From positions 1-25,747 of the forward strand of contig CAZADA010000032.1 of assembly GCA_964483775.1 (NCBI GenBank): DNA of 25,747 nt, read 5' to 3'. Below the pieces are notes generated by a model. The model saw only the letters and a list, made by a program, of their open reading frames with translations, was not told where the DNA came from and searched no databases. The translations under genes were made by a program, and so were the position numbers. This DNA is from CAZADA01 sp964483775 (GTDB taxonomy: Bacteria; Pseudomonadota; Alphaproteobacteria; Caulobacterales; Maricaulaceae). Below are positions 8,825-15,968 of the stretch, piece by piece (within the stretch, counting starts at the first letter, position 1; each line of letters begins with the position of its first letter).

Positions 8825-11590
8825 ATGAGCGCCCCCTCCTCGTCGTCCTTGGCGTGGCGTGACGCGCCAAGCCTCACCGCGGTGCTGGGTCCGACCAACA
8901 CTGGCAAGACCCACCTGGCGCTCGACCGGATGATGGCGCGCGAAAGCGGGATGATCGGCCTGCCGCTGCGCCTCCTTGCGCGTGAGGTGTACGACAAAAT
9001 CGTGCGCGCCAAAGGCCGCGCCGCGGTGGCTCTGATCACCGGCGAAGAGAAAATCGCTCCCCAGACCGCCCGCTATTTCGTGTGCACCGTCGAGGCCATG
9101 CCCGTGGCGCGACGTACGGCCTTTGTGGCGATCGATGAGGTTCAGCTCGCCCAAGACCCCGAACGCGGGCACGTGTTCACCCAGCGCCTGCTCCACGTGC
9201 GCGGCGATGAAGAAACCATGCTGCTCGGCGCAGCCACCATGCGCCCCTTGATCCAACGTCTGTTGCCGCACGCCGAACACGCGGGCCGCGAACGCTTATC
9301 CGAGCTCACCCACACCGGCCCGAGCAAGCTCACCAAGCTGCCGCGCCGCTCGGCCATCGTCGCCTTCTCCGCAGAGGCCGTGTACGCCATCGCCGAATTG
9401 CTCAAGCGGCAACGTGGCGGCGCGGCTGTGGTCATGGGCGCGCTCAGCCCCCGCACCCGCAATAGGCAGGTCGAGCTCTACCAGTCCGGCGAGGTTGATT
9501 TTCTGGTGGCCACCGACGCCATCGGCATGGGGCTGAACATGGACATCGACCATGTCGCCTTCGCCGCACTGCATAAGTTTGACGGCCGCCGCAGGCGCAT
9601 GTTGCGCGCCGATGAAATCGCACAGATCGCAGGACGCGCCGGACGACACACCCGTGATGGCGCGTTTGGCGTGACCGGCGACTGTCCGCCCATGCCCGAA
9701 GACATCGTCAACCGCGTCGTCACACACGAATTCCAACCCGTCGAGCGACTGATGTGGCGCAACCATGAGCTCGACTATGCCAGCGTCGATCGCCTGCTCG
9801 ATTCCCTCAACGCACCGACCCCGCACAAGGCCCTGCGCCGCGTCCGCGAGGCGATGGATGAAGCCGCCCTTCGCGCGCTGGCCGATGATCCCCAAATCGC
9901 ACCGCTTGTCACCGACCGCGCCGGCGTTGAGCGCCTTTGGAATGCGTGCCAAATCCCCGACTTTCGCAAGTCCACCATCGACCACCATGTGCGCCTGACC
10001 GCCGCCTTCGCGCGCCATTTGCTCACCGGCTCGGGGTGCATTCCGCAGGACTGGGCGGGCGCTGAGATCGCCAAGCTCGACAAGACCAGCGGCGAGGTGG
10101 ACGCCCTGTCGGCGCGCCTGGCGCACATCCGCACCTGGACCTACGCCGCCAACCGAACCGATTGGTTCGCCGATCCTGAGCATTGGCGCGGCGTGGCGCG
10201 CGAGGTTGAAGACCGCCTTTCCGACGCGCTGCACGAAAACCTCACCCAACGCTTTGTCGATCGGCGCACCAGCGCTTTGGTGCGCGGCCTGAATGCGGGC
10301 GCGACCCTGGAGGCGCATGTCACCAATGAGGGCGATGTCGTGGTCGAGGGCCACCATGTGGGTCGACTGGACGGGCTGGTCTTCCACCCCGATCACAGGG
10401 GCGCGGCGCTCGAAGGGCGCGCCCTGCGCAACGCCGCGCTGGCGGCGCTGCGTCCTGAGATCCATCGCCGCCTGGGCGCCCTGGCGCGCGCCCGCGGCGA
10501 AGCCCTCGCGCTCGATTCAGACGGACGCATTCGTTGGGATGGCAAGACTGTGGGCCGCTTGGTCGCCGGCCCCACCGCCCTTACGCCGCGTGTGGTGCTG
10601 CTCGGCGGCGAACAAGCCGCAGCCGCTGCGCGTGAACGCGCCATGCGCCGGCTTGAAGCCTGGGTGCAATCGGAAATTGCCCGCGATTTAAGTCCACTCA
10701 AAGCGCTGGAGACCGCCATCAGCGATGGAGACGTCCAAGGTTTGGCGCGCGGTGTGGCCTACCGCCTGGTCGAGCGCCTTGGCGCACTCGACCGCGCGCA
10801 GATCGCCGATGAAGTGCGCGCCCTGTCCATGGTGGAACGGCGCGCCCTGCGCGCGCTGGGGATCCAGTTCGGCGAGTTTATGATCTTCATCCCAGCGTTG
10901 GTGCGCCCACGCCCAGCCCGCCTGAACGCGCTCTTGTTGTCCGCCCACCAACACGCCGACAACCACCAAACCAAACGCGCCTTTCTGCCCCCAGCCGGGC
11001 GCACCTCCGTGGCGATTGAGGGGCGGCGAGACGCCCAAGCCTACGCCGCAGCCGGTTATCGCGCGTGCGGCCCACGCGCAGTGCGATTCGACATTGTTGA
11101 ACGCCTCGCCGAACTGGCCAGGCAAGCCCGCTTGGCCTACGCAGAAAACGCTGAATCCAAACCAAGCCCTGAGCGCGATCCCGCCGACGATTGCAGCCCG
11201 TCACCCGACGACAAAGACGCCGCCAACCCGGCGCCGAACCAACCGCAAAACCGACCACAGACCGAGCGCAAACCGCCCGGCCCGGACGCCCCGTTTGCCC
11301 TCAACACCGCGATGACCAGCTTGCTGGGGTGTTCGCAGGCCGACCTTGAAGGCGTGTTCCGCGCGCTTGGCTATCGTCGCGTACGCCCGCGCAAAGGCGC
11401 ACCGATCGACACCGACACGCCCGCCCTTTGGCGCGTCCCGCGCCCACACCGCGCCAAAGCCCGCAAGCCGAACGCAGACCCTCAATCGGCCAACACGCCG
11501 TTTGCCGAGTTGGCCAAGCTGCGCGCCGGATCTGCCGCCTCCCCCTCCCCGCGACGGCGCAAACGCCGCCCCAAAGCGGGGCGTCCCTGA
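8825..11590 (+). CDS. SUV3-like superfamily 2 RNA helicase
   Basis: This is a 921-residue helicase resembling the alphaproteobacterial relatives of mitochondrial SUV3, likely an ATP-dependent RNA unwinding enzyme for RNA turnover. The order of motifs is Walker A GPTNTGKT (residues 22-29), motif II DEVQ (104-107), motif III GAATMRP (135-141), motif V VATDAIGMGLNMD (228-240) and motif VI QIAGRAGRH (267-275). The middle region (about 300-760) is helical and conserved. The C-terminus (about 790-921) has a low-complexity Pro/Ser/Asp/Asn/Gln linker and ends in a very basic Arg/Lys/Pro tail that may bind RNA. I chose ATG 8825 because GGGAGG at 8813-8818 lies 6 bp upstream; an upstream TTG at 8753 is less likely. 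It is followed by an S4-domain RNA-binding gene, a pairing that supports a role on structured RNA. Confidence 0.93.
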   Translation: MSAPSSSSLAWRDAPSLTAVLGPTNTGKTHLALDRMMARESGMIGLPLRLLAREVYDKIVRAKGRAAVALITGEEKIAPQTARYFVCTVEAMPVARRTAFVAIDEVQLAQDPERGHVFTQRLLHVRGDEETMLLGAATMRPLIQRLLPHAEHAGRERLSELTHTGPSKLTKLPRRSAIVAFSAEAVYAIAELLKRQRGGAAVVMGALSPRTRNRQVELYQSGEVDFLVATDAIGMGLNMDIDHVAFAALHKFDGRRRRMLRADEIAQIAGRAGRHTRDGAFGVTGDCPPMPEDIVNRVVTHEFQPVERLMWRNHELDYASVDRLLDSLNAPTPHKALRRVREAMDEAALRALADDPQIAPLVTDRAGVERLWNACQIPDFRKSTIDHHVRLTAAFARHLLTGSGCIPQDWAGAEIAKLDKTSGEVDALSARLAHIRTWTYAANRTDWFADPEHWRGVAREVEDRLSDALHENLTQRFVDRRTSALVRGLNAGATLEAHVTNEGDVVVEGHHVGRLDGLVFHPDHRGAALEGRALRNAALAALRPEIHRRLGALARARGEALALDSDGRIRWDGKTVGRLVAGPTALTPRVVLLGGEQAAAAARERAMRRLEAWVQSEIARDLSPLKALETAISDGDVQGLARGVAYRLVERLGALDRAQIADEVRALSMVERRALRALGIQFGEFMIFIPALVRPRPARLNALLLSAHQHADNHQTKRAFLPPAGRTSVAIEGRRDAQAYAAAGYRACGPRAVRFDIVERLAELARQARLAYAENAESKPSPERDPADDCSPSPDDKDAANPAPNQPQNRPQTERKPPGPDAPFALNTAMTSLLGCSQADLEGVFRALGYRRVRPRKGAPIDTDTPALWRVPRPHRAKARKPNADPQSANTPFAELAKLRAGSAASPSPRRRKRRPKAGRP

Positions 11591-11605
11591 TGGCCTGCCA
11601 GCCCT

Positions 11606-11645
11606 AAGGGACTTGCCAAACGAGCGTTGGCGGGCAAAGTCCCTT
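11606..11645 (+). promoter_or_regulatory. Hairpin directly upstream of the S4-protein start codon
   Basis: The left arm AAGGGACTTGCC (11606-11617) pairs with GGCAAAGTCCCTT (11633-11645). This gives nine perfect pairs, a one-base bulge (A) and three more pairs, enclosing a 15-nt loop. The structure ends 3 nt before ATG 11649 and occupies the place of the ribosome-binding site. There is no T-tract after it, so a terminator is less likely than a translational control element or an attenuating structure between the helicase and S4 genes. Confidence 0.6.
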
Positions 11646-11648
11646 GCC

Positions 11649-11975
11649 ATGACGGATGCGCGCGAACGCGGACTTCGACTGGACATTTGGCTGTGGCGCG
11701 CGCGCCTGTTTAAGACACGCAGCGCTGCCCGCAACGTCGCGTCGAGCGGGCGTGTGCGCGTGACCCGGCCAGGACGCGGCACGGCGCCGGCCAAGCCGAG
11801 CTTTGGCGTCCTACCGGGCGACGTGATCACCCTGCGCATCAACGGGGTGACGCGGTGTCTCCAGGTCGAATCATGCGGCGAGCGCCGCGGCCCCCCGGCT
11901 GAAGCGCGCAGCCTCTATCGCCCCGTCGACACTGAAGCGCTAAGCGAAACGCGCCCCGCCGCCGGCGCAGCATAG
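11649..11975 (+). CDS. S4-domain RNA-binding protein (Hsp15/HslR-like)
   Basis: This is a 108-residue protein with an S4 RNA-binding fold over about residues 8-70: LRLDIWLWRARLFKTRSAARNV is the helix-turn part, then GRVRVTRPG and LPGDVITLRI. This resembles HslR/Hsp15, which binds the 50S subunit carrying nascent peptide in E. coli. Whether this homologue does the same is inference. The C-terminal tail is Ala/Glu-rich. ATG 11649 is the first sensible start. No Shine-Dalgarno sequence is visible, because the bases just upstream form the right arm of a strong hairpin. The helicase gene ends 58 bp upstream and the TerB-like gene starts 10 bp downstream, so the three genes probably form one transcript. 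Confidence 0.88.
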   Translation: MTDARERGLRLDIWLWRARLFKTRSAARNVASSGRVRVTRPGRGTAPAKPSFGVLPGDVITLRINGVTRCLQVESCGERRGPPAEARSLYRPVDTEALSETRPAAGAA

Positions 11976-11985
11976 GAGCCAAGCC

Positions 11986-12447
11986 ATGGGTGTGTTTGAC
12001 GCCTTCAAGTCGCTCTTTGGAGCCAACCCCGCCACCAACGAAGAGGACGCGGACCAAACCACCATCCGCCAAGCCGCAACCGCACTCATGGTGCAACTCG
12101 CGCAAACCGACGGCGCCTACGACCCCGCCGAACAGGCGGCCATTCGGCGGCTCGTCTCGGAAACATTTGACGTCACCGGGACCGACCTTGACGCCCTGAT
12201 CACAGCAGCCGAGGCCCAAGCCGAAACGGCCATCGACCATTACGCGTTCACCAAGCACGTCAAGCGCTTGCCCAAAGCCACCCGTGAAGCCTTGGTCGAA
12301 GGGTTGTGGGAAATTGTTTTTGCCGACGGACACGAAGCTGGGCGCGAAGACGCCTTCGTCCGCCGCGTCGCCGACTTGTTGTATGTCGATCTGCGCGCGT
12401 CCCGATTGGCCCGCCAACGCGCACAAGACTTAAGCAGCGGGTCTTGA
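11986..12447 (+). CDS. TerB-like (tellurite-resistance TerB fold) protein
   Basis: This is a 153-residue cytoplasmic, all-helical protein with the TerB-like pattern of acidic metal-site residues. The first helix pair carries ALMVQLAQTDGAYDPAEQAAI (about residues 33-53) and a second repeat-like half carries LWEIVFADGHEAGREDAFV (about 107-125). The paired TDGxxDPxE and ADGHExxRED motifs are characteristic of the family (PF05099 type). Many family members have no role in tellurite resistance, and none can be inferred here. The start ATG is preceded by GGAG at good spacing, 10 bp after the S4 gene stop, so it is cotranscribed. fdxA begins 55 bp downstream. Confidence 0.85.
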   Translation: MGVFDAFKSLFGANPATNEEDADQTTIRQAATALMVQLAQTDGAYDPAEQAAIRRLVSETFDVTGTDLDALITAAEAQAETAIDHYAFTKHVKRLPKATREALVEGLWEIVFADGHEAGREDAFVRRVADLLYVDLRASRLARQRAQDLSSGS

Positions 12448-12502
12448 ACAACGCGAGCTGCGACCCCCATCTCAAAGCCAACTAAGGAACGCCGGATCCG
12501 CA

Positions 12503-12852
12503 ATGACGTATCTTGTGACTNNNNNNNNNNCGCATGCGTGCGCTGCAAATACACCGATTGTGTCACAGTGTGCCCCGTCGATTGTTTCTACGAGGGCGAG
12601 AACATGCTCGTCATCAAGCCCGATGAATGCATCGATTGTGGCGTGTGTGAGCCTGAATGTCCTGTGGAAGCGATCGTCACCGACAGCGAAGACACGCCCG
12701 ACGGCAAATGGCTGGAGATCAACGACCGGTACTCCAAAGTCTGGCCGCGCTTGACGGAAAAACGTGACGCTCCAGCCGACGCCGACGCCATGGCCGGTGA
12801 AACTGGCAAGTACGAAAAGTACTTTAGCGAAAAGGCCGGCGAGGGCTCCTGA
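12503..12852 (+). CDS. fdxA: Seven-iron ferredoxin FdxA, interrupted by an assembly gap
   Basis: FdxA is a small electron carrier with one 3Fe-4S and one 4Fe-4S cluster. The start codons read MTYLVT, then a run of ten N (12521-12530), then ACVRCKYTDCVTVCPVDCFYE and the second cluster motif CIDCGVCEPECP. The C-terminal part KWLEINDRYSKVW matches the family, and the total of about 108 residues is normal. The reading frame before and after the N run differs by the gap length. In homologues only one residue (Asp) stands between VT and the residue before the first Cys, so about two bases are really missing. The start ATG (12503) follows a weak GGA-containing site. The gene is intact apart from the gap. 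Confidence 0.93.
12521..12530. other. Assembly gap (10 N) inside fdxA
   Basis: Ten undetermined bases lie within codons 7-9 of fdxA. The flanking frames show that the true gap length must be 2 modulo 3, and homology points to 2 bases, so the N count is a placeholder. Confidence 0.95.
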
Positions 12853-12896
12853 GCGTCTGAACATCTCGCATCTGCGAAACAACAGCGCTCCAAGTG

Positions 12897-12925
12897 TTGG
12901 CATGAGGTTAAGACTCTGCTAACAA
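12897..12925 (+). promoter_or_regulatory. Candidate sigma-70 promoter for carD
   Basis: TTGGCA (12897-12902) and TAACAA (12920-12925) are separated by exactly 17 bp, in the 231-bp gap between fdxA and carD. The -35 box is one mismatch from consensus; the -10 box is weaker. Transcription would start near 12932, at the foot of the hairpin at 12929-12949. Confidence 0.45.
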
Positions 12926-12928
12926 GGT

Positions 12929-13019
12929 CGACCATTCGGAATATGGTCGTGGTCGTGGGGAGCTGCGTTCTCCGGGTGATTTTCTGAGAGTCAGATCGAC
13001 CGAGCGCGCAAAAATGCGC
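12929..13019 (+). promoter_or_regulatory. Two hairpins in the carD 5' untranslated region
   Basis: The first hairpin is CGACCAT (12929-12935) with ATGGTCG (12943-12949), seven perfect pairs around a 7-nt loop. The second is GCGCA (13006-13010) with TGCGC (13015-13019) around an AAAA tetraloop. Both lie downstream of the candidate promoter and upstream of carD ATG 13084, giving a leader of about 150 nt. Their function is unknown. The first stem overlaps the likely transcription start and could equally be a DNA dyad for a regulator. Confidence 0.4.
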
Positions 13020-13083
13020 CATCGGCTTGTTGGTGTGGGTGACACGCGGGTTGTGTTGCGGACCGTCGCGGGAATTGAAAACG

Positions 13084-13593
13084 ATGACAACGAAAACGGC
13101 TTCTAAACTTGAGTTCTCCGTTGGAGACTACATTGTGTATCCAGCCCACGGTGTGGGTCGTGTCACTGCTGTCGAGCGCGAAGTGATCGCAGGCTTTGAC
13201 ATGCAGGTCTATGTGATTTCATTCGATCAAGACAAAATGACGCTACGGGTTCCGACCACGAAGGTCGCGTCCACCGGTATGCGTCCGCTCGCCTCGTCCA
13301 CCATTGTGTCGGATGCATTGCAGACCCTGAAGGGCAAAGCTCGCATCAAACGCGTGATGTGGAGCCGCCGCGCCCAGGAGTACGAAGCGAAGATCAATTC
13401 CGGCGACTTGGTGTCGATTGCTGAGGTCGTTCGTGATTTGCACCGCGGCGATGACCAGCCCGAGCAGTCCTATTCCGAGCGCCAGCTGTATGAGTCGGCT
13501 TTGGATCGCATGGCGCGTGAATTGGCCGCCGTTGAAAACATTGACCGTGATGCGGCCATGGCCAAACTTTCCAAGTCGTTGCACGCGGCGTAA
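13084..13593 (+). CDS. carD: CarD/CdnL-family transcription regulator
   Basis: This is a 169-residue CarD/CdnL-type protein, which binds the RNA polymerase beta subunit and stabilises open complexes at housekeeping and rRNA promoters in other bacteria. The N-terminal Tudor-like RNAP-interaction domain reads FSVGDYIVYPAHGVGRVTAV (about residues 10-29) and continues to KVASTGMRPL. The C-terminal helical domain includes VMWSRRAQEYEAKINSGD, where the conserved Trp contacts DNA in studied homologues, and LYESALDRMARELAAVENI. The start is set at ATG 13084 by the family N-terminus; an in-frame upstream start at 13027 is unlikely. A strong terminator follows at 13621-13647, and the gene has its own leader, so it appears to be monocistronic. 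Confidence 0.94.
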   Translation: MTTKTASKLEFSVGDYIVYPAHGVGRVTAVEREVIAGFDMQVYVISFDQDKMTLRVPTTKVASTGMRPLASSTIVSDALQTLKGKARIKRVMWSRRAQEYEAKINSGDLVSIAEVVRDLHRGDDQPEQSYSERQLYESALDRMARELAAVENIDRDAAMAKLSKSLHAA

Positions 13594-13620
13594 CGCGCCC
13601 ACACTTCAGCATCAACCAAG

Positions 13621-13647
13621 GCCGGCGGCGTCCCCGCCGGCTTTTTT
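13621..13647 (+). terminator. Rho-independent terminator of carD
   Basis: GCCGGCGG (13621-13628) pairs perfectly with CCGCCGGC (13634-13641) across a 5-nt loop. Six T follow (13642-13647). It lies 28 bp after the carD stop codon. Confidence 0.92.
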
Positions 13648-13790
13648 GCCTTGAGGCGGACCGACCAATCGGCATCGGCGAGCCCATGGGCCGCTGCACC
13701 GCCCAAACAGCAATTTAGAATTTTTCTTAGTCAAACTTGATCCGACCGCGCCTCCCGCTCGTACACCGTTACAGAGAGAGGTAGGCAAGA

Positions 13791-14681
13791 ATGGCGACCA
13801 TCGAGAGCGTAGACAGTCAACGGGCGAATCGCAGGTTCATCAAGCGCGCAATGAAAGCGCCGCTCCTTGAACAGGAACACGAGCTCGATCTCGCCCAACG
13901 CTGGCGCGACAAACAGGATGAGCGCGCCCTGCACGAACTGACCACCGCCTACATGCGACTGGTGATTTCCATGGCCGGTCGATTTCGCCATTACGGCTTG
14001 GCGATGTCGGATCTTGTGCAAGAAGGCAATGTCGGCCTGATGCAAGCCGCCGCCCGGTTCGAACCTGAGCGCGGCGTTCGGTTTTCAACCTACGCCGCCT
14101 GGTGGATCCGGTCCGCCATCCAAGACTATGTGCTGCGCAATTGGTCGATCGTGCGCACGGGCACAACGGCGGCGCAAAAGTCGTTGTTTTTCAACCTACG
14201 CCGGCTGCGCGCCCTCATCGATGATTTCGGCGACGGCGCCATCAGCACGAAGAACACAGAGTTCATCGCCAATGAACTCAAGGTCAGCTGCGCCGATGTG
14301 CAAACCATGGCGTCGCGCTTGTCGGCGAGCGACCGGTCCTTGAACGCTCCGATGGTGGACGATGGCGAGTCCGAATGGCAGGACTTCCTCACAGATGATC
14401 GCCCCCTGCCCGAGGATGAGGTGATGTTCGCCCACGACGCGCAAACCCGTTCGCGTTGGCTCCAGGCGGCCCTCGAAGGGCTCACCGAACGTGAGATGCT
14501 GATCATCCGCGAACGCCGCTTGTGTGAGGACATCGTCACCCTGGAAGCGCTCGGCAAACAGCTCGGCATTTCCAAAGAGCGCGTGCGCCAGATCGAACAT
14601 CAAGCGCTGAAAAAACTCAAACGCGCTTTGGAAGAACGCGTGGGCGACCCCCAAGAGTCCGGCCTCGTCCCGTCAGCATGA
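13791..14681 (+). CDS. rpoH: RNA polymerase sigma-32 (heat-shock) factor RpoH
   Basis: This is a 296-residue group 3 sigma factor of the RpoH type, directing RNA polymerase to heat-shock and stress genes. Region 2 spans about residues 53-122, with LVQEGNVGLMQAAARFEPERGVRFSTYAAWWIRSAIQ split across regions 2.1-2.4. The RpoH box follows as QKSLFFNLR (129-137), here with Lys-Ser in place of the usual Arg-Lys. Region 4 near the C-terminus has the helix-turn-helix TLEALGKQLGISKERVRQIE. The start ATG has AGAGAGGT about 8 bp upstream. A CTTGAT box at 13736-13741 could be a -35 element, but no good -10 follows. Alphaproteobacteria often have two rpoH genes, and I cannot say which paralogue this is. 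Confidence 0.94.
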   Translation: MATIESVDSQRANRRFIKRAMKAPLLEQEHELDLAQRWRDKQDERALHELTTAYMRLVISMAGRFRHYGLAMSDLVQEGNVGLMQAAARFEPERGVRFSTYAAWWIRSAIQDYVLRNWSIVRTGTTAAQKSLFFNLRRLRALIDDFGDGAISTKNTEFIANELKVSCADVQTMASRLSASDRSLNAPMVDDGESEWQDFLTDDRPLPEDEVMFAHDAQTRSRWLQAALEGLTEREMLIIRERRLCEDIVTLEALGKQLGISKERVRQIEHQALKKLKRALEERVGDPQESGLVPSA

Positions 14682-14689
14682 TGGGTTAG

Positions 14690-14704
14690 CTTAGCCCCGC
14701 TAAG
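14690..14704. terminator. Small hairpin between convergent rpoH and SNase-like genes
   Basis: CTTAGC (14690-14695) pairs with GCTAAG (14699-14704) over a CCC loop, in the 18-bp gap between two convergent genes and running 5 bp into the end of the minus-strand gene. There is no T-tract on either side, so termination here is only suggested by the position. Confidence 0.3.
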
Positions 14705-15491
14705 TGCGTGCAAACACAAGCTCGAGCTGTCCGGCCTCCAACAACCGCATGCGCGGGCCGTAACGATCGGAGGTGACCGGGCCGCGCGCGCGTACAACTG
14801 CACCCTGCAAGCCAAGCGCATCCCCATCGCCCCAAGCCCGGCGCGCCTCTCCGGTCAACCCAACGCGGAATCCACCCCAACCGCGCGGCGTAAAGCTCAA
14901 GGTCACCCTCCCTCGTGCAAACCGGACGTCGCCCACACGCCCCTGCACCACATGATAGCCGCCCACAGTATCGTCCATGCTCAGCGGCGAGCGCACCGCA
15001 TAAGCGCTCATCCCCCAAACGCCCAAGCCCGCCCCTCGGGCGCGCGCTTCGGCCGCCAACAATCGTCCAGTCACACGGCGCGTCGCAACCTCCGGCGCAC
15101 ATCGAGCGAGCCCCTCAGCAAGGACGCGTTCTTGCACGGTGGTGTTGGAGTCCGCCGGCGTGATCAAAGCTGGCCATCGCCCCCAACGGTCCGGTTCAGG
15201 CGAGCCCGACCAGGACAGACGGCACGGGCCCCTCGCCACGATGTCAGCGAGCACGCCCGCCAAGGCGTCGACCAGAGATTGCGCGCGCGGCCCATGCACC
15301 GCTTCAGGCGGCGCCAGTCCGGCAAGCCGCACTTCGGCGCCAGCATCAGTGATCAGTGTCAGCAAACCGCCAAAGCGCAAACGAATCGGGATCGCTGCAG
15401 GCGGACGCTCTGACTGCGGCGTCGAGTCCGACGGCGCACAGCTCGCCGCCAGGGCAAACAGGCTCCCCATCATTCCCGCGCGACGCGTCAC
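14700..15491 (-). CDS. Staphylococcal-nuclease-fold lipoprotein, catalytic residues doubtful
   Basis: This is a probable lipoprotein of about 263 residues. From GTG 15491 it reads as a basic start, a hydrophobic stretch MMGSLFALAA and a Cys in ALAASC. Other starts (ATG 15473, ATG 15548) are possible, and no clear ribosome-binding site decides between them. The middle resembles an SNase (PF00565) domain: EVRLAGLAPPEA matches the Arg-to-Glu active-site strand, then DRWGRWPALI, VQERVLAEGLARCAPE and LLAAEARARGAGLGVWG. The expected metal ligands appear absent: the usual Asp-Gly-Asp start is replaced by FGGLL, and the Asp in the RxxxIDxPE motif is Ala. A C-terminal beta-rich region (VVQGRVGDVRFARGRVTL onward) may bind another partner. 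The gene converges on rpoH. Confidence 0.6.
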   Translation of the reverse strand: MTRRAGMMGSLFALAASCAPSDSTPQSERPPAAIPIRLRFGGLLTLITDAGAEVRLAGLAPPEAVHGPRAQSLVDALAGVLADIVARGPCRLSWSGSPEPDRWGRWPALITPADSNTTVQERVLAEGLARCAPEVATRRVTGRLLAAEARARGAGLGVWGMSAYAVRSPLSMDDTVGGYHVVQGRVGDVRFARGRVTLSFTPRGWGGFRVGLTGEARRAWGDGDALGLQGAVVRARGPVTSDRYGPRMRLLEAGQLELVFART

Positions 15492-15579
15492 CACACAACG
15501 CCCGGCGGCGCGGTCTTGTGGACCCACAAACGGCGCACTTGGTCTCATGGACCGCAATGTGGCCCATAACCGGCCCGTC

Positions 15580-15630
15580 GTCCCCGGAGCTCAGCAGGAC
15601 AGAGCATCAGCTCTCTAATCTGAGGGCTGA
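15580..15630 (+). pseudogene. tRNA-Arg-like 5' half (degenerate copy A)
   Basis: GTCCCCG acceptor-like bases are followed by a perfect D arm GCTC-AGCAGGACA-GAGC. An anticodon arm follows, TCAGC-TCTCTAA-TCTGA, with one mismatch and C in place of the universal T33. The D arm matches the tRNA-Arg copy at 15751 except for one base. After the anticodon stem the similarity stops: there is no T arm and no matching 3' acceptor strand. This is best read as a truncated, decayed tRNA-Arg (anticodon TCT-like). Confidence 0.6.
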
Positions 15631-15750
15631 GTTGAGAAAAGTCGTCTGCTATTGGTGGGCGGGCGAACCCACGGCGTTCGACGGGACACCTTCCCAAGAC
15701 CTGACGCTGTTTGCCGCGATGAGCGCGTCGTGGCATCAATCGTGACCGAC

Positions 15751-15827
15751 GACCCCGTAGCTCAGCAGGATAGAGCACCGGATTCCTAATCGGGGGGCCG
15801 CTTGTTCAAATCACGCCGGGGTCGCCA
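15751..15827 (+). tRNA. tRNA-Arg (CCT), with two stem mismatches
   Basis: The 77-nt sequence folds as a tRNA. The acceptor is GACCCCG with CGGGGTC, then G73 and an encoded CCA (15825-15827). The D arm is GCTC/GAGC, the anticodon loop TTCCTAA (15783-15789) gives CCT for Arg, and the T loop is TTCAAAT. Two internal mismatches stand out: G15780 opposite G15792 in the anticodon stem, and T15802 opposite C15814 in the T stem. Each could be explained by one substitution. It may be functional, decaying, or affected by sequence error. Truncated relatives lie on both sides. Confidence 0.8.
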
Positions 15828-15927
15828 CCGCTCGATGTTGGAGGTTTCTGGGGAGTTTCCCGCTGAGTCCTCCACAATACTCAAGCCATTGATTTGAAAT
15901 GAGTTCCTCAACGCAGGGTCACAAGCT

Positions 15928-15965
15928 TGGGAATCCGGCGCTCTATCCTGCTGAGCTACGGGGGC
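15928..15965 (-). pseudogene. tRNA-Arg 5' half, inverted (copy C)
   Basis: Read on the minus strand it starts with GCCCCCG, then TA, the D arm GCTC-AGCAGGATA-GAGC and the anticodon 5' strand GCCGGATTCC. This agrees with the copy at 15751 nearly base for base up to the anticodon loop. The sequence then diverges completely (AAGCTTGTGACCC), with no T arm or 3' acceptor. It faces the intact copy head-on. Confidence 0.65.
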
Positions 15966-15968
15966 GTC

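Noticed and set aside
9296..10465. Minus-strand open frame of 389 codons inside the helicase gene
   Set aside because: It is fully antisense to conserved helicase motifs and shows no protein-family features of its own.
13736..13767. Possible heat-shock-type promoter (CTTGAT) upstream of rpoH
   Set aside because: The -35-like box is present, but no convincing -10 box lies at 17-18 bp, so I only mention it under the gene.
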